Below, piece after piece: positions 24,671 to 34,473 of a stretch of DNA of 64,000 bases. Origin of the DNA: Cryptomeria japonica (taxonomy: Eukaryota > Streptophyta > Pinopsida > Cupressales > Cupressaceae); assembly GCF_030272615.1 (NCBI RefSeq), contig NC_081409.1:878885220-878949219 (forward strand). Reading direction: 5' to 3'. Every line of letters starts with the position of its first letter. Positions within the stretch are counted from its first letter, which is position 1. The position numbers were made by a program, and so were the translations under genes. The notes under the pieces were generated by a model. It was not told the DNA's origin. It searched no databases and saw only the letters and a program-made list of their open reading frames with translations.

Positions 24671-27600
24671 ATGGAACCTTCGTCTTCTTCTTCTAAAAAG
24701 AGTAGGAAAGGAAAAGAGTTAAACCCTGAAGAGAAGCCCAAGAGACAAAAGAAGGAAGGAAGAGCTCTGACTCAGGATTTATTAGACCAATGTCCCTCAT
24801 CTAGTGTAAGGTCCAAAAAGATCAAAAGTGAAGAAGAAGGATTGGAGGATAGATTTGAAAATCTAGGAGATATTTGGACTGAAATCAGAGGACATGAGTT
24901 ATTCTTATTTAGTTACAAAAGAAGGGACACTCCTGAACCCATAAGTAATCTATGGAAGAAGAACTTAGGCAAATTGGTAGTCCCAAATGTGTTTGTAGAT
25001 GTAGAATTAATGAAAGCTCTGGTAGATTGTTACAATCCAAGAACCAAAACCATATGTGATTACAGAGGGAATACATTAGTAGTAATTAACAAACAGACTA
25101 TTGATATGGTGTTTGATTTGGACTGGGAGGTGGAGGAGAGTATCGATATGAAGAAACTTTCACAAGAATTCTTTAGTTTGGAAAACATCTACAGGACTTG
25201 GAGGCTACCTATTCATAGGCCAAAAGTGGGTGGGTCATTTGTTCCATTCAGCAAAGATGACAAGGTGTCGTTTGATGTCAACCATTTCCATCCTTATTTT
25301 AAATATACCTACTATGCTGCAGCTCAAGTATTAGGCCTAGAGGCTCATCCACTCATGGATATTGGGGTTATGGTTCTGTGTGCTGATTTACAGTCAAAAG
25401 ACCCTAGGTCATTTGATTTTGCCACTTATGTTGCAGATGCTTTAAATCATGGATTGGAAAAGTTGAAAGGGGACCTTGTGAATGTTCATTTTTCATTGTA
25501 TTCCTTGTTAATGCATATCATTCTTTATTGTGGACAAGAGATTAATTTTTGGTCAGATGATTTCTGCATTCGATCCTATGATAAAAATGGTTTGAAGAAG
25601 CCAGTTCAGTTATGGGTATCTGCATGGGACCAGAGGTTCATGAACAACCAGTACTGGCACTTTCAAGAATATTTTGTGAAACCTCTTAGTGCAGCTTTTG
25701 GGCAACACAGGGATTACACTTTGTCCCTTGAAATCAAGAGATTCCTCAGACCAAAGGACTTCTCTCCAGAGTCACAGATTGATCATAATTGGGGTGATTG
25801 GTATTGCCATAACAATCACATAGAAATCAGGGTATTTGGATATGAAGGAAAACCCCACATGCTCCCAATTACAGTGCCAAACAGGGTGGCTAGCCTGGAG
25901 ATTATAAGACAATTGTCTATTGTCAGTGCTAAACACCTTACAGATTCCGGTAAACAATCCATTGTTCCAGGTTTATTGGTTTTTTCTGATTTCATTGTTA
26001 AAAGTTCAAAAAGTTATCATTTACTGTAGAACAAGTTAGACTACTATGGCATGACTCTGGGTGAACCTAGAGAGAACTTCGACCCTGAAGGATATATAAG
26101 AGCTGCCAGAGTATCACAAAAACTCAAAGCTGGAATACATGTGGCCAAAATGCCAGATGACCTGATTAAGAATCTTGAAAGAGAGGAGGCCAAAGCTTTG
26201 AGAGAAAAGATTGAGTTAGTTTGGGAGGCCTACAAATGGAAAAGGGTAAGGGGAATGATAGATAGAGACCTAATTGGAAATCTTCAAGATCCTCTGGAAG
26301 TGGCTAAAAGGCTGCTTCAACATGAAGTAGAAATCATGCATAGAGTGCCTTCGCAATTCCTTCATTTCATTAATACTGAGAAGGATAGTCAGCCCCTAGC
26401 CCACATGTCACCAAAATCGACCGCTAGTAGTATCCCAGCTGATTCTCCTAGAGAAGATTATCCTCCTGGTTTCGAAGCAGAGATGAATATGGACACTGGT
26501 GAAATTAACATCAAGGATGTCATTGATATAAGGATGACTGAGCATGAAGATTTTGTTGCTGATGATGGATTCGCCTCCTCTAGGAAATTTCTTTCATTTT
26601 TATACCAATACAAAGGAGCTCATGTAAAACGAAGCATGGCTGGAAGACCAAAGGAGGAATAGATGAAGAAATTGCAGGATGAGATTGATGTCCTCATGAA
26701 AGATATGACTCCTGAGAAAGGGAGGAAATTACTGAAAGAGGCTGGTGTAATCATCTTCTCTGGTTGGGATATAAACTCAGCACTTTTATTTGACGGCTTC
26801 CTGAAGAAACAAGACTTAAATCAACAGGTGTTGCCTTAGGAGATAGACAAATTGTTCTTAGGCTCTGGATATGATCCAGACAAGAAAGCTCTCCTACAAT
26901 GGGCATTATATCCAAAGGGGAAGAGGCCTATCATTGTAGACATTGAAGAAACCTTTGGGCACCTCATGGTTCATCAGGTTGGTAAGACGGACCCTAGGGT
27001 CACTGCTAAACTCAATTTGGATGTTGCTAGATTGAACCTAGACCAGACATAATTTTTGGTCAGAGAAAACGTCACATATAAGGGGTTATATGAAAAATCT
27101 AAAGAGGAGAATCAAAAGTTGCAGGCAAAAGTATTGCAACTAGAGACAGGGACTCCTATCAGTGAATACACCTCATACCCCGCGGGACATAGCTTGGACG
27201 ATGCCTCTGATGCTCTGTACTGGAAGTATCAAGCAGAAAAGGCCAATAAAGGCACAGAAGGTATCCAACAAAGGATGGACAAACTGGTCAACGACATCAT
27301 AGGACATCGGTTTAACACCATGCTCTTGCAGGTTGAACCATATTGGAAAGTATATAATGGAACGATAAAGGCGTTAACAGAGCATGAGAGACTAAAAGCA
27401 CGACTGCATGAAGTACTGAATAATGTTGATGCCATGACACCAGAGGAAAAAGCTGAGGGGACTGCGTATATGGAGAATCATGTCGAACTTGAGGATACGC
27501 TGAGGAGAGACCTGAAGGATTTGGATGATGAGAAACCTGTTGGAATGCCCTCCGTCTACAAAGAAGGAGAAGTGATATCCCTGGAGGATTTGTGAAAAGA

Positions 27601-27820
27601 GCTCGTCAGCGTCAAGGATTGGGCCTTGTCAGAAATAGATCGAAGTAAAGATATGGCCCCTACTGTCAACTAGATGATATTCAAGTATCTATCACAGGGA
27701 GATGAATTAAAGAAACAAAGTGCTCGAATCAAAACCTTCAGGGACGATGATTACATTCATCATTTAGGACTTCTAAATCTCTTTTTGCTTAAGTTTAGAA
27801 ACACTGAAACTAACGATTAG
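24671..27820 (+). pseudogene. Long ORF of X: plant-mobile-like domain plus coiled coil
   Basis: One frame of about 1,050 codons runs from MEPSSSSSKKSRKGKE to 27820 with no frameshift. It is broken by six in-frame stops (TAG 26027, TAG 26660, TAG 26837, TAA 27050, TGA 27593, TAG 27671). Each stop is one C-to-T change from CAG, CAA or CGA. The N-terminus is Ser/Lys rich, with KKSRKGKE as a possible nuclear signal. Residues about 60-400 form a globular, helix-rich region with KALVDCYNPRTKTICDYRGN and ADALNHGLEKLKGDLVNVHF. The last 350 residues are charged and likely coiled coil. The layout resembles LINE ORF3 and the E2 ORF, and more distantly proteins annotated in plants as putative transposon or plant mobile domain proteins. 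No catalytic motif is visible and the function is unknown. Confidence 0.75.
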
Positions 27821-28730
27821 TATTCTGAAGAGTCATGTCTCTTCATGAAAAGCCTTCATCCTCATATATATATGAGAATGATTTTTGTAATATGGTGATA
27901 GGGATTAGATAGGATAAAGGTAGCGATAAATGACAGCCTGTAAGTCTTCTGTATACGAACCATAATGGAATACAAATTTTGATCAATTATCTCTCTGCAT
28001 ATGTGTTACGGATCATTTCATTTTCTTTTGGCAATCGTCTGTGATTTTGTCTGATAAGATAAGGTTATTCATGTTCTTAAGATCGAATTTATGCTTTGTA
28101 TTATAATGTTGCAACAAAAGTTTTGCTTGCGGATTGTGATTGTTCCTTGCAGAGCTTAATTGACTGGTCCCTTAAGGGTAGGGTTAAATTCACTCAATCA
28201 GCATATGATATAAGCATTTATTTGGTTCCAAAAGAAATAATAACTGACAAGTTCATAAAGGGATGAATTAAAAAACTGTCTCACAGGTTCGCATCATAAG
28301 TCCTGAAGAAAAGTGTAATGACTCTGTAACCCAAACAGCAAAGAAGGCACTGGCTAAATCACAAATCACATTCATCATCTCATTCATAATTGATTGTTTT
28401 AACAGCAATAGAAGTGATTAAGAAACATAAGACAAACAGTTATTACAACAACAATCTTGAACTCATCTGCTATATCTCCATTCAAGGAACTCATGCCATT
28501 TCAAGATTAGGAGATATCAGATTAGGTTAATAAATCTGCTATAAAAGGCACTGGTTATTGGTGACATTCAGTGAATAGGTATACCCGCCTAGGTCTTGCA
28601 GAGCCTAAAGTGAGAGAGTTAGTAACCAAACAGGTTCACTCTATATGTTGGCCAAGTCAATTGGAGGGTTTGATCATAGGAGTTGGCATTTCCTTAGAAC
28701 CTATCCAATTTGTTGATTTGAGACCCAACA
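27821..28730. other. Non-coding right end of X
   Basis: No coding frame with family resemblance and no CATCGA array is visible. No sequence here repeats the left end of X beyond the terminal TGTTG/CAACA pair. Confidence 0.6.
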
Positions 28731-28735
28731 TACCC

Positions 28736-29650
28736 TATGCCAAAATCCCCACCATAGATTGGAAGGTATTTTCATCTATATTTCTGTCCACTACTGAATC
28801 TTGAATTGCTTTGTCCAGAATACCTTTATGAGTTGGTGATATACACAATAGTTCAAAGAGTGATATCTATGTCGGAGTTTTATTCAGTTTCTCAACAACA
28901 TTATAAGTCCATACTGCTGGTGGTGGGTTTGATGGTACTCCTTGTAAAGTTACTTTAGATCTCTGAGTAACTATTGTCCAGTCTCTGTCTCTGGGAGTTA
29001 TCATGATTGTAGCCATTGTTTCATCTCTTGTGAAGCAACTATCTATAACATATGTTGTGTTATCAAGTTTTATGTCATATCCTTCCCTATAGTCATCATG
29101 TGCAAGTCTAACATCCATGATATGTGCTATAAGTTCATCTTCAAACCGTCCCAAATGAAATGGTTCTTCATGCCCCCAGTCCATAAGACAGAGATTCTTG
29201 TCTTCATCATATTTTGATGCTTCTGACAGCATACAAATTTGGTTATCATTGTTGTGAGTCTCTTGATATTTCTCATCATTATCGAGTGTTTCTTGTGAAC
29301 CATTGTTTATTACATCTCCTGAGCTAATGACATGGACAGTGTAGTCATATGAGACTTTTGTGTAGTTAGCTGTATTATCTTGTGTTCTTGATGTAGATGC
29401 CTTCCCTTTTTAATGTTTGACAAATGGATCTTTAAAGATGGTATGATTCATGTTTGCTGGTGTTTTATTGGTATCAATCGTGAGATAACCTTGATCGATC
29501 ATGTCTTGGTCTAAGTTTTTCAATTTATAGCAACTTGTAGTTTTGTGACCTTTAGTACGATGCTAGTCACATAAATCACTATCATTCCACCATGTAGGTT
29601 TGAAAGGACCTGGTTCATATACTCTTACTTCTAGCAAAGTGATCATGTTT
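28736..29650 (-). pseudogene. pol: E4 gag-protease junction region, decayed
   Basis: Minus-strand pieces include TKGHKTTSCYKLKNLDQDMI, a zinc-knuckle-like block that has lost its first cysteine, then the open piece 29232-28867 (MDWGHEEPFHLGRFEDE), then ISLFELLCISPTHKGILDKA leading to the X insertion. The S-L-x-x-L-x-x-x-S-x-T-H motif precedes the protease and is also present in E3 (SLWDLIQTSSTHHGML). Stops and a frame change are present. Confidence 0.8.
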
Positions 29651-31372
29651 GTCTGTATCAACTTTTTTAACGTTGATTCAATAGGTTCCCCTAGAGGTGT
29701 GTAATTCTTTCTTGGAGTGTTTATCCTTGAAAATTGTGTTCATTTTTTGCGCAACGTTTACATTTGTTGAGACAGTGTTATTCTCTGTGTGTGGACTAAA
29801 TGATTGACTTGGACCTTGTAAAGACAAAATTGGTTTCCTTTTGTTCATTGTACGGGTGTCTACAGCACCATCATTGGTCACATTTTTGTTTTTTGACCAA
29901 AATTTGGATTTATCATTGTTGTTGTAATTGCCATACTTTATGAGACCTTGTTCTACTAGTCCCTTCTCACACTTTAGGGCTTTTTTAGTTATTTGTTTAA
30001 ATGTGGTCAAACATTGCATTTGTATTGGGTACTTGATCTTAGGGATTAAGTTTTCTGTGAACACATCAACTTGCTTTGTTTCTAGAATAATAGTTTTGCA
30101 CCTCCTATAAAGAGCTCTCCAATGTTGTATGAAGGATGCAAATGTTTCATTCTCATATTGTTTTGCAGCACACAAGTCCATCAAAGTGACTGGGGTTTCA
30201 ATGTTATGTGAGGAGTTAGCAATGAAGTGTTCAACTAATTCACCCCATGATGTGATAGTTGGTGGTAAATGCGAAAACCACTCCAAGGCTGAGCCTCGTA
30301 GACTTTTAGGAAACGGTCTTATTAGATAAGTGTCTTCATTTGCAACCTCTATACATGTCATAAAAAACTCTCTAATGTGATCTCTAGGATCACCTTTCCC
30401 TTGATATCTGTCAAATTTTGGTGTTTCAAAATATGGTGGGAAAGGCGGCATGTATAATGTGTGATCAAAAGGATAAGGACGTAAGTCCTGCATTGTGTAG
30501 CTCTTTTTATCGTGACCGGTTTGCATAGTTGTCATCTTTTGTTGTAGATTCTGTATTTGTTGGGACAAAATATCAGTTTGAGTCAGAGGTACACTTTGCA
30601 CATGTATATTTCCCACAAAAGGATTTGTGGTAGTATAAGTAGGAGTTTGTTGAAAGGTACCATAATTATAATTCCGCGTGTTATGAGTTCCACTTGTTAC
30701 TATGAAATAAGCAATATGTGAACCCTTGTTTGACTAAGTTGTACTCGTTATATTAGCAGAACCCAAGTTTGCATTTTGATGACTGCATGCAGATCCTATA
30801 GAATAGGAAACCAGAGGTTGGGTTGCACTTGTTTTATGAGGAACTTGTGTTTGAATAGGTGCTGAGACACTTGACATTGTCGGTATAGCCTGTGTTGGTG
30901 TGCTGATGTTTATTGTTGAGGATGATGCACTTGATTGAGAATTCATGTTTGAAATGTCATTTGTTTGTATAGATGATGTAGATGCATTATGAGGAAAACT
31001 TGAGGTCATTGCTTACGTTTATGTCACATGTGGTATTTGACTGCTATTTTGACCTAGAGTATTTGCTAGTGGTAATATTGTTGTGACATCAAAAGCTTCG
31101 GGTAATTTGGCCCCATTTTGTAATAACAATGGGAGATACTTGTCCCTATCTTTATGTATAAGAGCATCTAAGATCATAAGGACATGTGGGTCTTGTTGAG
31201 CTAATTCAATCTCTTCGCGTGTTAAAATTTGTTGTAGTTCATGTATTGTGGGCATTGCTTGAGAATTTGACTGTTGACTAGTTGATATGTCCATGTTCCA
31301 AGTTGGATTTACTGACGAGTCGATGTTTGGGTCCATTTTACTTTTTTCCTTTTGTGACCTTGTGATGGGCAT
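29651..31372 (-). pseudogene. gag: E4 Gag, decayed
   Basis: From the ATG at 31372 (MPITRSQKEKSKMDP) one frame runs to 29678, interrupted by stops near 31018, 31012 and 30732. The first 300 residues are Ser/Thr/Gln rich. The C-terminal part is a standard retrotransposon Gag core: FETPKFDRYQGKGDPRDHIR, FPKSLRGSALEWFSHLPP, SWGELVEHFIANSSH and LMDLCAAKQYENETFASFIQ. Gag forms the particle that packages element RNA. The start is supported by the basic MPxTRSQ-type beginning shared with other plant gypsy Gags and by E5. Confidence 0.92.
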
Positions 31373-31473
31373 TTAAGACTTCTATATGAGGATAGTTTAG
31401 AATCTAATGCAAGATGACAATAATTCAAGAATCTAGACCTAGATATGGAATATGCAACACTAGACCAGACTCT

Positions 31474-31707
31474 CTATTGAGGATTTTGACGTGAGACTTG
31501 TTGAGTATTTCGAGATTTTTGTAATGCAAGTTTTTCAAGCTCTTCTCTTAGATGTTCTGCCTCAATTTCTCTATCAATTCTACGGGCAATTTTATACTCT
31601 ATATTTAGTTCGTACTTGACTCCTATATAATGAGGTGCATTTCTCTTCAATTGCCATGCCATGTTACCTAAACCGTCAAGGATTTCTTGTTGACTGCCGT
31701 TTGGCAC
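31474..31707 (-). CDS. Small upstream ORF in the E4 leader
   Basis: An open frame of 77 codons (MPNGSQQEILDGLGNMAWQL) lies about 100 bp ahead of gag. It is charged, with a probable helix (IDREIEAEHLREELEKLALQ). It has no known family. It may be chance, or a remnant of the extra ORF that Ogre/Tat elements carry before gag. Confidence 0.3.
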   Translation of the reverse strand: MPNGSQQEILDGLGNMAWQLKRNAPHYIGVKYELNIEYKIARRIDREIEAEHLREELEKLALQKSRNTQQVSRQNPQ

Positions 31708-31785
31708 TAGATTAAGCTACTCGAAGGGGAGCAAACCATCACCTGGCACACCCATTAAGATGCATGCTATGAATTTCTAGGATGA

Positions 31786-32250
31786 TTATGCAAATGATGA
31801 TGGACTAAGACAAACGTATATGAGGTCTAGACAAGGATTTAATGTACAAACATATATGAGGACGCTAATGAGGATGTAAATAGAGATTATGTAACTTCTA
31901 AGGATGATAATAAGGAAGTAAATGAGGACTATGCAAGGACTAAGGATGATAATATGGACATAAATGAAGACTATGCAAGGATTATGCAAGGACTAAGGAT
32001 GATAATAAGGATGTAAATGAGGACTATGTAAGGACTATGCAAGGACTAATGACGATAATAAGGACGTAAATGAGGAATATGTAAGGACTAATGCAAGGAG
32101 TAAGGACAATAATAAGGACATAAATGAGGACTATGCAAGGATTATACAAGGACTAAGGATGATAATAAGGATGTAAATGAAGACTATGCAAGGATTATGC
32201 AAGGACTAAAGATGATAATAAGGACATAAATGAGGACTATGCAAGGACTG
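31786..32250. repeat. Tandem repeat in the E4 leader, unit about 40-65 bp
   Basis: The words AAGGATGATAATAAGGA, TAAATGAGGACTATG and CAAGGATTATGCAAGGACTA recur about eight times with variable unit length. Degeneration rises toward the left end. Confidence 0.9.
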
Positions 32251-33234
32251 CCTATGGCCACAGGTATGTAAATTTTTTTGAGTTTGCAGGATTGTTTGAC
32301 GTTCCAAAATGGACTTTGTTTCTAGTAATTCTGTGTGTAGGACAATTTTGTTGTTTTCCAAGTCTGAGAACAGTTGTTTTAAGGTAGGTATAGCTGATTG
32401 AACTTGTTTTCAAACAAACTCTGAGAATTCAGAGATACGCAGGGTAGGGCCTGAAATAGCCCAATATTGACTCAATACTAGTCTGACACAATGATACATA
32501 TAAAAGCACAAAAGACAATCTTATGCTAGAAATTGGAAACCATTCAAATGAGGCCCTTACGAAATACCAAAACAAGGCAAACAACTAGAGAGTTTGGTAA
32601 CACTGGCTCCACTCCACGACACACACTTCTTGGGCATGCTAGTCTCTCTTACCCCAAAGATCCAAAGATCTTATCACCGAGGGATTTCTATCTCATAATG
32701 AAAGGTACATGAAGGGAATCTATGGGGTACGATCTGCACTCCCGGAATCACTGAATGTAGGATTTGGGCTACTAAGTTGGTTCTTATTGTAAAATTTTGA
32801 GGATTCCTGATCCAATGACAAATTATCAGAGCAAGCCACTTAAGACTTTAGTTGAGCTTATCGGTGCAGGGAAGGCCCCTACATATGTTGAATTCACTCA
32901 ACACTCTAGCCGCCTGACCAATATATTTATATAGAGGCTCAAAAAACCCACTCGAGAATATGCTGGGAGAGATGATATCCCCAATGCATCCCAATTCAAA
33001 GTACCTCTGTGGGGTGATGAAATCCCCAGTCAAAGACACCCCTCACTACTTGGAATAAAATAAAATTGGGCAATGTTGTCACCTTCTCCCTTTCTCCCAA
33101 GATCCCGAAGGTGGGTGGAAAGGTAGTTAATGCAACAATAGGTCCACCCCAAAAACAACAAAAGTTCTTTTCCTTAAGAAAATGAAATGTGAGTTAATCT
33201 ACTGAGAAACCTAATTCATGTTCATTTTAAAAAC
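32251..33234 (-). other. E4 leader, single-copy part
   Basis: Non-coding. It contains the block CACTGGCTCCAC at 32601-32612, followed by CGACACACACTTCTTGGGCA. This resembles 1481-1530 of E5, so a leader module is shared between two different elements. Confidence 0.55.
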
Positions 33235-33525
33235 CCAAATTTAGGTGTTAGATACACATATGCATGTCAATTTTAAAACACCAAATTGAAATGTGAATGC
33301 ATGCATGTCAATTTTAACCATTGTTAATTTTAAGCCCAAAACTAAAGTGTGATACATGCATGTCAATTTTAACCATTGTTAATTTTAAGTCCAAAACTGA
33401 AGTGTGATACATGCATGTCCATTTTAACCATTGTTAATTTTAAGCCCAAAACTGAAGTGTGATACATACATATCCATATTTAACCATTGTTAATTTTAAG
33501 CCAAAACTGAAGTGTGAGAGAATGA
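33235..33525. repeat. Tandem repeat in the E4 leader, unit about 57-62 bp
   Basis: Four to five units contain CATGCATGTC(A/C)ATTTTAACC, ATTGTTAATTTTAAG and CCAAAACTGAAGTGTGATAC. Neighbouring units differ at only a few positions. Confidence 0.92.
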
Positions 33526-33654
33526 GTGTTTATAATTCAATAATAATCCGTTTCTATCTGTAAATTCACCATAGGCTGCAGACAGATAATCGGTAACCCA
33601 ATAAAACCCACAGAAAATAGAAAACTAAACTATGACAAAAATGAATGCATGATG

Positions 33655-33795
33655 ACACTTGAGCGATTGTGTGATCCTGTATGGTCTATTGCGTAATTCT
33701 ATCAGAGTGATTGCATAATTTTGATAGAGAGATTGTGTGATCCTAATAGAGCGATTGTGTGATCCTAACAGAGCGATTATGTGATCCATAGACAG
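33655..33795. repeat. Short GAGCGATTGTGTGATCC repeats in the E4 leader
   Basis: About six units of 20-27 bp built on (A)GAGCGATTGTGTGATCCT. The same words return in looser form at 34205-34345. Confidence 0.85.
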
Positions 33796-33884
33796 ACCAA
33801 ACAAAAAAATAAAAAAGAAAGCTAATTCTGATCAGGAACTTGCAAAACAGGTTGTGATTGTCTAGCAAGATCTCTCATCATCCA

Positions 33885-34076
33885 TTATATATTAAGCAAA
33901 TCATATTTCACTCTATAAGAGAGAACTAGGCTATTGTATCTATCGATGTCTGGTTGATCCTCTAGATCTTGTATCTTCTTTTCTGCTTTGAGGATTTGCT
34001 GATAGCATCTGGTTTGTCTTCTTTGCTCCTTCGTCCTCCTAGCACCTGGAATTCTGAATTGTAACTTATGTGCCAT
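33885..34076 (-). CDS. Small basic ORF in the E4 leader
   Basis: Sixty-three codons, ATG at 34076. The first half is strongly basic (GARRTKEQRRQTR), followed by a probable helix (ILKAEKKIQDLEDQ). It is the first open frame after the primer site. No family is recognised. It could be a remnant of the pre-gag ORF known in large Tat elements. Confidence 0.3.
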   Translation of the reverse strand: MAHKLQFRIPGARRTKEQRRQTRCYQQILKAEKKIQDLEDQPDIDRYNSLVLSYRVKYDLLNI

Positions 34077-34451
34077 AAAATGTCATAATTAAGCATGCAA
34101 TAAAAGTAAACCGTATTCAAATTTACCTAATTTCATACATAATTTGACAGAACAGAGAGCAAAAAATAAAAAACATAAAATAAACAGAACAACAATATTC
34201 CTTACAAATGTGTGATCTTAACAGAGCGATTGCTTGATCCTATAAGGGCTTTTGCATGATGGGTTCCGCATGAATGTGTGACCCTATCTGCTCGATTGTG
34301 TAATCCCATCTATGTGATTGCATGATGATGCAAACATGATTGCGTGATGATGAGATCCACTTTAGAATCCGTACAAAACCTGCAAAAACATGAAAAAATC
34401 CGTACGACCTGCAAAAATCACACAGAAAATAGAGAAGGTTAATTAGATGTT

Positions 34452-34470
34452 GTTCATGTCGGGTTCACCA
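34452..34470 (-). promoter_or_regulatory. E4 primer-binding site
   Basis: The minus strand reads TGGTGAACCCGACATGAAC, three bases (TTT) after the LTR end ACA. It matches the E3 primer site in 18 of 19 positions, so both elements use the same tRNA primer. I do not identify that tRNA. Confidence 0.88.
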
Positions 34471-34473
34471 AAA

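Larger units (their letters stand above)
23739..28730 (+). mobile_element. X: 5-kb insertion of unclear class inside E4
   Basis: X begins TGTTGAACACT and ends GACCCAACA, with perfect TACCC duplications at 23734-23738 and 28731-28735. Removing X and one duplication restores the E4 polyprotein frame (MVGILA, one stop, GTRIAF), so the boundaries are certain. TG...CA ends and 5-bp duplications point to insertion by a retroviral-type integrase, yet I find no direct LTR copies at the two ends. X is either a very long solo LTR that contains a gene, or a class I do not recognise. It holds one long plus-strand frame (24671-27820) and a CATCGA-rich array near its left end. Confidence 0.85.

Noticed and set aside
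23739-28730. X as an ordinary LTR retrotransposon with two LTRs
   Set aside because: I compared the first and last kilobase by eye and found no direct repeat beyond the terminal pentamers.
28571-28804. Plus-strand ORF of 77 codons
   Set aside because: It crosses the right boundary of X into E4, so it arose by chance at the junction.
31786-32250. CRISPR-like array
   Set aside because: Units are degenerate without constant repeats and unique spacers, and the context is a plant retrotransposon leader.
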